DNA of 64,000 bases from Owenia fusiformis (taxonomy: Eukaryota > Annelida > Polychaeta > Sabellida > Oweniidae), in contig CAIIXF020000009.1 in NCBI GenBank assembly GCA_903813345.2, positions 24,836,740 to 24,900,739 on the forward strand. The letters run 5' to 3'. The notes beneath the pieces were generated by a model. The model was given only the letters and a program-made list of their open reading frames with translations. It made no database searches and had not been told where the DNA came from. A program made the position numbers and the translations under genes. Shown here one piece after another: positions 33,395-43,380 of the stretch (the first letter of the stretch is position 1; every line of letters starts with the position of its first letter).

Positions 33395-34243
33395 CACCCT
33401 ATGCAGACAGAGCCTGTGGGAAATATTGGGTGCGGAGCAAATGAGCGGAGGGTGCGGAGCTAACGGTTATTTTTGAATTTAAATTTGGGATATTTCTGAA
33501 ACTAAGCCGTTTTGGGACTTCAAATATACCAAGATATGTGTATTTGACACCAAATATCAATACAATTGTGAAAATAGTAGCGCAATTCATTCTATAGCGA
33601 CGCAGTGTACCTTAAACCTTTCCCAGACCTATATATTTTGAAATTATCCTTTTAATACTGAGTCCCCAGCATTCATAAAAAATGGTGTTCAAGGTGCACT
33701 ATCTATACAAATTATTTTTGCATCTTGGAAGCCAGGCAGTATCTGTGTGATTTTATAAAAATTCGGAAATTTTTTCAGATATGAGCCCCCTCTAAATATT
33801 GGGTGCGGAGCAGCTCCATAAACGTAGCTCCGCACCCAATATTTAGAGGGGCTCATATCTGAAGAACATTTCCGAATTTTTATAAAATCACACAGATACT
33901 GCCTGGCTTCCAAAATGCAAAAATAATTTGCATGGGTAGTGTATCTTGAACACCATTTTTTATGAATGCTGGGGACGCAGTATTAAAAGGATAGTCTCAA
34001 AATATATAGGTCTGGGAAATGTTTAAGGCATACTGCGTCGCTATAAAATGAATTGCACTACTATTTTCACAATTGTATTGATATTTGGTGTCAAATACAC
34101 ATATCTTGGTATATTTGAAGTCCCAAAACGGCTTAGTTTCAGAAATATCCCAATTTTAAATTCAAAAATGACCGTTAGCTCCGCACCCTCCGCTCATTTG
34201 CTCCGCACCCAATATTTCCCACAGGCTCTGTCTGCATAGGGTG
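33395..34243. mobile_element. 849-bp near-perfect hairpin element with TGCAT target duplication
   Basis: Two arms of about 415 bp face each other around a loop of roughly a dozen bases near 33819-33830 (AGCTCCATAAACGTAGCT). The termini read CACCCTATGCAGACAGAG and its complement. TGCAT flanks both sides (33390-33394 and 34244-34248). Arm identity is high by eye. The 62- and 63-codon frames (33399-33590 minus, 34048-34239 plus) are the same frame seen in both arms. No transposase. The transcript of either strand would form a very long dsRNA stem. Confidence 0.85.
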
Positions 34244-34248
34244 TGCAT

Positions 34249-35954
34249 GAAACAGTAGCCTTATAGCATATAACACTAATTTAAGAGATGCAGTATCTAA
34301 GAAATCACAAAATATGATTGACAATTCTGCTTCATTTAGCAGAGCCTTAATGTGTTTTAATGTGTTTCTCATGAGCATGACATATTTTGTGTATCAATTT
34401 GCAAAGATTTAACAAATAAAACTAAATAATTCTGAATGAAGGGGTCACTGTTAAGCTAATAGTTGTTATTAATTGGAACTTGGCATATATAAATGGCAAA
34501 TGCACATCATGATAATTAACAAACAACAGACTATGATTTCTGTAATAAACATTTATTCATAAAATACTAAATATTTAAATCAGGCATAGCCATTCATTTG
34601 ATGTATATGAATTTGAGTATAAGTGAATAATCATTTTAATAAAATATATAAATTAATTACAATATACTCGTGATAATGCTGATAAAATATTGCTTCTTTT
34701 TTATTGTGAATAACAATAGTTATAAATGTAAATGAGTGATCAACACTACAGTAAAATCATTCGTCATGGCTAGCAATTGCATATATATGAATAAATTACA
34801 GTTGAGCCGAAATCATAAATAATATTTTTTAATAAATTCATGTGAGATTATACATAAGCATTGATTTTGGCACAATTTATATTCAGTAGTATAAACAATA
34901 TATTATTCAGTAGTATATACAAATCAAATCTGATAAATTGACAAAATAGCCAGGGTACCAACCAGGTTTTGGCCATAGGGGTTGTTCCGTAATTTTTAAT
35001 TAGGCCTAAACATTTACATGTCTGACCTCACTTTTAACTTTCTATACAGCCCAAATGTAGAAACCTTGATAACAAAATGGGAATTCACCCTGATTAGAAA
35101 CATGAAATTAAAGTAGTTAAACTGTATCAACCTCTATGGAAAACACATGGTATATCAGCTGATATACATTTATGGCACTTCCATCTTTGGTTTCATGTAC
35201 AACTCGCCATGTTATATTGTGGCGTTTCCCCTTAATCTGGGAATGTAACATGTATAAATAGAAAATTAACAGAGAAACTCTGGTGAATCGGAATATGTAC
35301 AACTTATCTTTGGTGGCATTGTACATGTTGTAGTCGTTTCTCATTTGGAGAATATTTCATATGCCAAGCTGTGTACAATTTTTAGATGTCAATTTTCCTT
35401 ATTAACACACAAATATAAGATTCTGAAACTTCAGCCATAAATGTGAAATTGATTTGTAAAAATAAAAATTTCCCTTTTTTGCCCAGAAAATAATTTGGGC
35501 CAAAAAGGCCTTAAAGCCCCTAAAAGTGGGCCTTTTAGGTCATTACTGGGCCTTTTTAAGGCCTTTTTCTTTAAATTTTAGGCCAACTTTTGAATAAAAT
35601 GGGCCTAAAAATTTCAAAATGTGGGCCCACTTTTTGGTTTTAGTGGCCTAAAAAATGTTTACGCGAGTTTTTCCGCAGACCTGAAATTTGGGCCTCCCCT
35701 GTTGGTTCCTAGACCTGCCCCTGAGAGGTGTTGATACAACGACCTCGAACCTGTGAACCATTGAGCATTATTCCGGGATTGGGCCTTTTATACTAAACGG
35801 TGAGCAACACCAGAACAGGCGGTCGATTTGCTAAGCAATATACATCACCCTTTAAAGCCCATGTGATTAGGTACCTTATTGAAGGCCTAAAATAAATACA
35901 ATTGTAGCTCGCACCTTCATATATGGAATATAATGGCAATCTATATGTATATTT
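34249..35954. other. 3' flank / probable 3' UTR of the STYXL1-like gene
   Basis: No gene seen. The minus-strand phosphatase ends at 35955, so its 3' UTR runs leftwards here. A minus-strand AATAAA (plus-strand TTTATT) near 34553 is one candidate end. A stretch at 35490-35700 is unusual in being punctuated about ten times by GGCC (GGGCCTTTT, AAGGCC, TGGGCCTAAA), probably a mobile-element relic. Confidence 0.4.
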
Positions 35955-37832
35955 TCAAAAGATAGAATCGATATCAGTGATTTTCTTTCCAAATGTGTCC
36001 AGTTCTAACTGCGATAATTGTTTTAAGAATCCATAATTTGGTCTGGCACAGCTCCGCCTCTCTTTCAGGAGGGCTAAAGCCTGGTCCAAGGGCCAGTGTC
36101 GTGTCTGTATAAGAAAGCACAACGTGGCGGTAGAGCTCCTACTCACCCCCATGTTACAATGGACTAATACACGACCATGATGCTCTTCAGCATTGCGTAT
36201 GAACTCGTCTATTGCCTTGAAATATTTCGCAAGTTTGGAACCAGGAAGATCATCCAATCGTATCGTGAGATACTTTATCTGACCTTCAAACTTAGCTGGA
36301 ACATCCTGGGTTAAATTCACGATGTGTGTGATATTTAAGTTATTTATGACACTGTTATTTATTGCATGTTCACCATTTCCTTGGTATAGAAAGTTTGGAA
36401 GGATAATGGAAGGATATGATTGGATTTTCTGACGTCGATCCATCTCTGTATGAATCAATTCTTCTCCACAGAGAAATGGGAACCGCTTTTCAAATGCTTT
36501 GAATCCACCTTGCAAAATCAAACTCTCCAAATCAGATGGAAATTTATTTTTGACATTGGACACATTGCTTGATTCATCAGGAGTGTCACCATCCCCATTT
36601 TCATAAAGTATAATATGGAAGTAATCCCTGAGAGTATGTGTGAGCATGAAGTTCGAAAGCATACTGTGATGGAGTGCTGTAATTATGTGCCCCTGGTTGT
36701 ACTCCCCCAAGGTTCTCGTATCAATTAGCAATATGTACCCAGGATCGTAGAGGTACATATCGATTCTCCCTTCATTCAAAATATTGTAGAGTTCATCAGC
36801 AGTGACCTCACCATCAGGTGTTGGATCTGTGGCAACATCTTCTGGGCTTATGAAGACATCTTTAGGATTGCTATGGTTACTTAATGTGACATCACCTTCA
36901 ACTTTGATGTCAGACATAGACATGACATGATTTGGGAAATCATCAACCTGCCCTTTGATGTGTGTGCCTTCATCCATGTCATATCTCTGTTTTTGACACT
37001 TGTCTGTGAGAGCTGCAAACAAAAAGAAGCAAAGGTGAGCAATCAAGAAACAGTTTTGGGTTCACATTCACGGTCACTATTAATTATTTTTACCATGACG
37101 TGTTCCACAAAGTTTCCATCGTCAATGACCCCTTACCTTTATCTGAGACTGGCCTTTATAGAATGCCTTTATACAGCAATTATTTTTAAATGGAGAATAA
37201 TGCATGAGGAAAGAGATGGTTAAAATGATACAAATAATGTGAAAATATATTACCATCTCCAGATGCGCTCTTGATCTCTGGTGTTATATTTCTATTGCTA
37301 TCTCCATTGGTACTCTGAAAGAAATAAGCACTTTATCACTTTTGTAGATCCTATTATGATATTGCATATATATACAGTACAATAATACAATAGATTGAAT
37401 TATGAACATTTTATCTTGAATGCACCGTTAGTTAGTGAATATGAAGTTATGTGAATATTTTAACTTGAATATGTTTTTGCCTTGCTCTAATGATCGATTT
37501 ATAAGTCATCATATAACAATCATAAGACTTGCTATGCATCCTAATCTTGAGTAAAAAACTCAAAGTATGACATAATTATTATATAAATGGCAACTATAAA
37601 CTATTAACTTGACAGTAAAGGAACAATCAGGGCCTTAACCTACATGTGAAGATTTTTCCTTCTTGCTTTTTTCTGGTTCAGTATGTGTCACTTGCGGTTG
37701 TGAAAATGAACTGACTGCATTATTTTGTTTTCTTTCTGTATGATGTTCTTTCTGAATAGCAGAACTGCTGTTATGTTTCTCTTTGGAAGACTCATGATCC
37801 TTAGACCTCCTTCTTGATACTGATGAACCCAT
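35955..37832 (-). CDS. Rhodanese + dual-specificity phosphatase, MK-STYX (STYXL1)-like, catalytic Cys present, 435 aa
   Basis: Exons 37644-37832, 37254-37314 and 35955-37012 (GT-AG, phases 0 and 1) give 435 residues. The N-terminus MGSSVSRRRS fits an N-myristoylation signal (Gly2, Ser6) with a basic patch, suggesting membrane attachment; residues 1-84 are polar and low-complexity. Residues ~149-267 resemble a rhodanese/CDC25-homology domain (LLIDTRTLGEYNQGHI) without a catalytic Cys at the usual loop. Residues ~282-427 are a DUSP domain with general-acid candidates D337/D338 and active site HCNMGVSRS (Cys369, Arg375). The rhodanese+DUSP order and SRS signature match STYXL1/MK-STYX. Vertebrate MK-STYX lacks the catalytic Cys, whereas this one has it. 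A 5' UTR exon joins at 37874 (donor at 39566). A member of the MAPK-phosphatase-like group is the alternative. Confidence 0.88.
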
Positions 37833-38099
37833 GTTCTACTGTATAGACCATGCTTGGTATATCTCTATGTTCACCTTGAAATATTAATAAATTGAAATTG
37901 AAAATTGAAAAACAGAGAGTCATATATTTTTGCCCATGTGTGAATGTTTATCATAACCTGTACAATTTACAGTTTGAACAGCTGTCAGTTTAAAACATGC
38001 TAAATAACAATGGTGTAAAGCATTAAACATATAGAAAAGGATACCCTGTGAGCAAGCAGTAAAGGGATGAATGTATGCATTGCATTGTAACTATAATCA

Positions 38100-39039
38100 C
38101 CGGGGGTCGTCCAATTAGTCTGAATCCCAATAGCTTGAATCCCATTGGTCCAAATTCCTATGGTCCGAATCCCATTGGTCCAAATCCAATCATCTGAATC
38201 CTAACAGTCTGAATCTGAATCCCATTCGTCTGAATCCAATTGGTCCGAATCTCGCTTAGTAATTTAATATCAAGGTACATGTAAAGATGCAAGAAAATGT
38301 GAATGTGGAATAAAATATCACTATGATTATTTGATTATGGAATAACATTGATTCTCCTTTTAGCCATGTTTGTTCGTACTACATGTACATGTACTAAATT
38401 ACCTTTTGCATTTTACACTTTGTGAATTATAGTTTTGGATATGTAGAGCTTCAATATGTAAAGTCTTTATATCGTGATAATTCCCTATAGTTCCTTGGAA
38501 AATATAACATTGACAATTGTTAATCTTCGGATATAGTGAACAGAACCCCCCCCCTCCCCTTATGTTATCTAGATATGTTACATCTTATCTTGTTCAAACA
38601 CCATACTCTTCGTTTCGTTAGAACGTAGAGATAGTTTTGGAACGAGATAAGTTACATCCTTTAGATATATGGAAAGCTTCGCATTATTCGTGTCTTCGGA
38701 TCATTAGGTTTCACTATTCACTACTCTATTGAAAGCCCGTGATCCTAGGTTTCGGGCGAATGCAGGCCTGTCAACTGTCCCGCAATTTGCGTATTTGTCA
38801 CGCATTTGCTGAAGAATTTGAAGTCACGCCAGTTTTTTTTGCGTGACAGAAAATGTCACGCAAAATACGCATTTTACCTGGCAATTGTCAAGCAAAAATA
38901 TTTCTGTAGAAATTTTTTCGAAATATGTTTACGATACGGTAAAAATACGAACGTCGGAAAAAACCGAACGCAATTTGTTCGGATTTATCACGCGAATCCC
39001 GTATGTGTCACGCATGTTCATTGGAAATTTTTCATACCT

Positions 39040-39074
<35 letters not shown>

Positions 39075-39335
39075 TTGATGACTTCGCGAGCGTAGCGAGC
39101 GCGAAAAATTTGAGGTGTTCAAAGTTTGGCAAAGGTGCTCAAACTTTGGCCAAAGGTGTTTAAAAGTTGGCCAAAGGTGTTCAAAATTTGGACAAAAGTG
39201 TTCAGATTTGGACTTAGGTGTCCAACATTTTGAAGTCACTCATATTAGGTGGTCCCAAGTTGACAGCCCTGCGAATGGGATTCGGATGATTGAGATTCGG
39301 AACATTTGAATTCAGACATTGGGATTAGGATCAAT
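38100..39335. repeat. Degenerate GAATCCCATTGGTCC repeats, inverted partner beyond an inserted element
   Basis: At 38115-38260, about nine short imperfect units of the type (C/T)TGAATCCCATTGGTCC follow each other. At 39272-39335 the same motif appears inverted (GAATGGGATTCGGATGATTG). The two halves are separated by non-repeat DNA and the element at 38763-39271, so they look like the inverted ends of an older element. No genes seen. Confidence 0.5.
38763..39271. mobile_element. CAGGCCTGTCAACT TIR element with CGAATG target duplication and C33 tract
   Basis: The left CAGGCCTGTCAACTGTCCC and the inverted right CAGGGCTGTCAACTTGGGACC are terminal repeats. CGAATG flanks both sides (38757-38762 and 39272-39277). 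Inside, GTCACGC motifs recur in the left half and AAAGGTG(C/T)TCAAA motifs in the right half, separated by a 33-base run of C (39041-39073). The proline- and glycine-rich frames across the C run are artefacts. Confidence 0.8.
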
Positions 39336-39559
39336 GGTCTGTCCTCACTACACTGTACTTCACATGGAGATGGCTTATCTCGTGCCAGGACACGGGATAA
39401 GAGATGGCAAGATAAGAAGATAAGGCAGATTTGATAAAACTTTGTTATTTGGGCTCTTATGAAGCATTTCACATAAATTTTTGATACATAGTATAAATAA
39501 TAATATACTTAACATTTTCAAATAAGTAAGAAACACTATCACTATCAAACGTGACTGTA

Positions 39560-39690
39560 ATTTACCTGTAAAGTGGCGAATCTTGAAATATACTTTTCGA
39601 TTTGTTTACAGAGACCGCTTGCAACAATGACAAATAACAGAGGTCAAGGACACCGGAAGTGGATTTTTAATTGAAATGAAAGTGAGTAAT
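39560..39690. promoter_or_regulatory. Probable bidirectional promoter between the STYXL1-like and PLD6-like genes
   Basis: On the minus strand a donor CAG|GTAAAT lies at 39566, ending a likely 5' UTR exon of the phosphatase. On the plus strand a donor AAA|GTGAGT lies at 39681, ending a likely 5' UTR exon of the PLD6-like gene, whose next acceptor is at 40080. The two transcription starts must therefore lie within about 115 bp, head to head. No TATA box is obvious. An upstream ATG out of frame precedes the phosphatase start in its second exon. Confidence 0.5.
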
Positions 39691-40090
39691 CTGCATGTTT
39701 TAGTTAAAATTAGGCAGCAGAACTGTTTGATATGACTTAATTTGCAATACAAATCTCGTTAACGGATAATGAAATTTCTTTCTTATGCTCTTATAGTATA
39801 GAATGTGCTATTATAGATCTACTCCAACTCTGGTCAATTTTCTTTGAAAATGTGATGCCACCAGCATACTGAGTGAATGATCAGTATGATGGTGATTCAC
39901 CATCTATCACCAAAGACTGTTATAAGCCAGTCTTGTATAATTTGGAGTACAGATGATGCTGACTCTGTGATTCACTGACTATCAGCTAATCTTTAGACAA
40001 TCAAACTCTAAGCTTTAGGTTTACTCCAATAAATGTGAGGGTACATGTACATTTATGATTGCTACGACATCTTATTTCAGGTTTTCACAT

Positions 40091-40117
40091 ATGTATGGGC
40101 ATGGTCATTCAATATAG
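40091..40117 (+). promoter_or_regulatory. Upstream open reading frame in the PLD6-like 5' leader
   Basis: An ATG 10 bases after the acceptor at 40080 opens an 8-codon frame (MYGHGHSI, then TAG) that ends 34 bases before the main start at 40152. It would reduce or regulate main-frame initiation if this exon structure is right. Confidence 0.4.
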
Positions 40118-40151
40118 ATAATAAATCAGTTTGACAGATATCAAATATATC

Positions 40152-41275
40152 ATGTACAAACTATTGACGACTGCAGTGACAACTGTAGCATTTGGGAAAT
40201 TAATGTATGACATCATAAGCACAATATACAATAGACTGCACCAAAAGGATGACAAGGAACCAGTTGACAAAGTTATATTCTTTCCCGATGATACAGTATC
40301 GTGTCGTAAATACAGGAATGGAATTTGCAAAGACGTAAATTGTAGAATGAGTCACGATAACACATCTTTCTCACAACTAATAACAATATTCGAACAGGCG
40401 AAGAGGTCCATAGATGTTTGTGTATTTGTGATCACGTGTCAAGAGTTGGCGAATGTCCTGGCTGAGAAACAAAAGAGAGGGCTTACAGTTAGGATCATCA
40501 CAGACAGTGAACAGGAGGATTGCAGTGGCTCACAACTATACAAGTTTAGAGCAGCAGGTACAGTAGTTTTCATTCAGTTAAAGGTAGAATCAGAAATATA
40601 TGCGACAAAATTGGAAGCGATGCATAAGAGGAGGGAAAACCCCATGATTCAATTGATGACATACAATTTCCTCCTTCGTGCACCTCTTTTCCCGGAAGTA
40701 CTTATATTTGTTTATTACCTCCATTTGGTTTTCAAAGTTTTCAATTTGACCTAGTTTTAAACCAATAGACTTGCTAAACCAATCAGCGATGATGTCATCT
40801 CAATACAGATTTACATTATAAGCGTATGTCATCTTTGAACCCTGGGGTTTCTCCCCCTCTTCGATGCATATAAGATTTGCGATATCATTTGAAATGGCAG
40901 CATTATTTAATAACAAAAGTTCAAAATGTGTAAATTTTTCCAAGTAGATTAAATGTAAAAATCTTTATATTTTCCAGAATTAATAACCATATGAAAATAT
41001 TTTAATTAAAGGTCAATAAATACAAGCATTATGTCTTCATTCCAGGTGTAAGAGTACGAACAGACAGGACAACATTCTTCATGCATCACAAGTTTGCCAT
41101 TGTAGACAATAGCCTTCTGGTGAATGGCTCGTTCAACTGGACTAAACAAGCAGTTACTGGCAATTTTGAGAACTTACTTATAACAAGCAATAAAGGAATA
41201 ATACAACAATACCAGCAGGAATTCAACAGGCTTTGGGAAAAGTTTGATCCTGGAAAGAATTTAAAGAATCTGTAA
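40152..41275 (+). CDS. PLD6: PLD6 / Zucchini-type mitochondrial phospholipase D, 211 aa
   Basis: Two coding exons, 40152-40557 and 41046-41275 (donor GCAG|GTACAG, acceptor TTCCAG|GT, phase 1), give 211 residues, the usual family size. Residues ~5-27 form a membrane anchor, as in mitochondrial outer-membrane PLD6. C51, C59, C64 and H68 form the family's CCCH-type zinc motif (CX7CX4CX3H). A single HKD motif is seen (H149, K151, D156, then GS at 163-164 and N166). One HKD half-site implies activity as a homodimer. The family acts as the piRNA-biogenesis endonuclease (Zucchini) and/or cardiolipin hydrolase. I took ATG 40152 because the frame upstream has no ATG before a stop. All key residues are present, so it should be active. 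Confidence 0.93.
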
Positions 41276-41574
41276 TAAGTGTGATCTCTACTCTCCCGTA
41301 TGTCATATCATGATACTGTAGTTTTGGGCTTTTTTCATGATTATATTCTGAAATGAATCAAGCTGAATGTGATCTTCAATGGTGCTCATTGTTTTGCTAT
41401 GTTTATATCCAATGTACAGTTTTATTTTCTCACTGTTGTTTGGCATCTCTCCTTATCCAGGAGCAGAGACCTGAAATGGAGGGGGAGTTGTTTGTAGAAT
41501 GAATCGGGGGAGTTTTTCATGCATTTCGCTTTTTCATCCAAAAACATCAATACACTTTAAACAGTTAAAACATT

Positions 41575-42213
41575 TTATTATCCCAACGAACGAAGTTCTG
41601 TAGGGATATAGTGAAGCCCTCGGTCCGTCCGTCAGTCAGTACGTCCGTCTGTCGGGAAGATAACTCAAATACTAGTTGACAGATTTTTTTCAAGATGGCC
41701 GCCAGTTTAAAAATGGCGGGAATTTTTCGCAAAAATCTTATGTTTTTCATTTTAAACTAAAATGATAAATATTTTTATTTGAAATTTTTGTAGTATGTTA
41801 ACAACATCTATCTATTTCACATATATCCAGGGTTTTTCACCCTGACCCCCAGGGGCCGTAAATAGGGATTGGAAAAACTGGAATTTGCGTTAATTTTGAG
41901 ATGTTTTTGAAGTATAGCTTTATTATAGTATACTCAAATGAAAGGCAATTTAGAGTAGATTGCTGTATTATACTCAAATTGAAGGAATTTCAGAGTAGAT
42001 CACAATTATGGCATTGTTTTTTTGATTTGCGCCTCTGAGTATTCAAAATGGCTGACTAGAGCAGAAATTTCACCATTACTGATACTACAGTGATTTAAAA
42101 TATTTATTGAAGGTAAGAGTAGATGGTAAGAGTAGATATTACATTGTGACTGTACAGATTGATGATTTATATAGTGTTCGTTGGGATTTGCTACTCCGTA
42201 GAGTTGCCATTTT
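41575..42213. mobile_element. TTATCCCAACGAACGAAG-family element
   Basis: The left ATTATCCCAACGAACGAAG, followed by a GTCCGTCC/CAGTCAGT/GTCTGTC patch and ATAACTCAAATACT, and the right GTGTTCGTTGGGATTTGC form inverted ends (TCCCAACGAAC). Same family as 32609-33394 and 63775-64000. A minus-strand 61-codon frame at the left end is translation of the repeat. Confidence 0.65.
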
Positions 42214-43189
42214 CTAGTTGACTATAAGATTGCAGCATATAATCCCGAAAAAACTATTTCTCATTTTCAAGAATTATCTATGGATTAACCAGGTATTTTC
42301 ATTTTTCAAACTTCAGAGGACTGGGAATCATTGATCATATTCGCTTTTGAATAATATAAATGCTGTTTTAAAGAGGTTTCATGTATGCCAATAGTTTCTC
42401 AAATTGTGTAAATGGTACACATTCCTTAAATCCCAAGAATTTTCTCTTTGAGGAATTTCCCATAGTAATCCAATGGTATAGTTCTAAGCAGATTTTGAGA
42501 TAACAGGAAAGTGAATCTTTGATTAACACACCTTTTTGGGTTGTGATATAAACCAAAACAACTATTGTATTGTATTGATTTTTTTAATGAAAAACATGCT
42601 AAATGCTTGAAAAAACCCGATTCATTCTACAAACAACTCCCCCTCATTTTTTTATGCCAATTTTTCAAAAAATAAATCAATTAACAAAAGATTCTTCATG
42701 TATAAGACATGTTAAATAACTTATTAAAATGTTGTTCACTGCTTTAAATGGTGCTTTTGTATGACACAAAACAGTAATATTTAGGCTGCTAGGTATGAGG
42801 TTGGTCCTGTAAGTGAGTGGGATATAATATATATATCGCCAACATTAATATAAAGCAAAATAATCGACAGAAATATAGAATTTGTGTATAAATATTTTTA
42901 TTATATATTTTATAGTAAAATATTGTCAGTTTAGCTCCAAGTTATTTTCCATTGATATCATCATAAAATATTGCAATATTTAATGCAGGTGTTTATACTG
43001 AATTTGAACATGACTGTATTCACGCCTTCTATAAACTGTGAACAAAGTCAATATTTCACCTGGGTTACATTCGCAAACAATACCCCTGTAGTGGTAATAC
43101 GAGTAATGTGTGACGTCATAACGGCGGACCGTAGTAATGGCGGACCATTAAATGAATTTTGAAAAATTTTGGTGAGTTTTCATCTGTTC
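42214..43189. other. Non-coding stretch, nothing recognised
   Basis: AT-rich sequence downstream of the PLD6-like gene. The phrase ATTCATTCTACAAACAACTCCCCCTC at 42611-42640 is the inverted complement of 41486-41512, so a further inverted-repeat element of about 1.1 kb may span 41465-42650 with the TTATCCC element inside it. The 63-codon frame at 42971-43162 is not protein-like. Confidence 0.4.
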
Positions 43190-43380
43190 ATGTTCAAATT
43201 GTAATATAGACCCCAGGGCAGGTGTAATATAGATGAATACACCCCTTAGGGCTAGGCACAAAAGCTTTCGAACCCCTTACTCCCTTTGGTCATTCGGGGT
43301 ACAGAAAACGTTTGTGCTTAGCCCTGTGTGGTGTATTTGTCGATATAACACCTGCTCTTCGGTCTCCAATATTTCTTAAA
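43190..43380. mobile_element. ~190-bp palindromic element
   Basis: Left (GCAGGTGTAATATAGATGAA..., GGGCTAGGCACAAA) and right (TTTGTGCTTAGCCC, ...GATATAACACCTGC) halves pair over about 75 bp each around a centre near 43285. No coding capacity. It resembles in design the palindrome at 55407-55535. Confidence 0.6.

Noticed and set aside
33399-34239. Two similar 62-63 codon frames on opposite strands suggesting a duplicated small gene
   Set aside because: They are the same sequence in the two arms of a hairpin element.
38806-39239. Proline-rich and glycine-rich small proteins on both strands
   Set aside because: They are translations of a 33-base C run inside a mobile element with no other coding signal.
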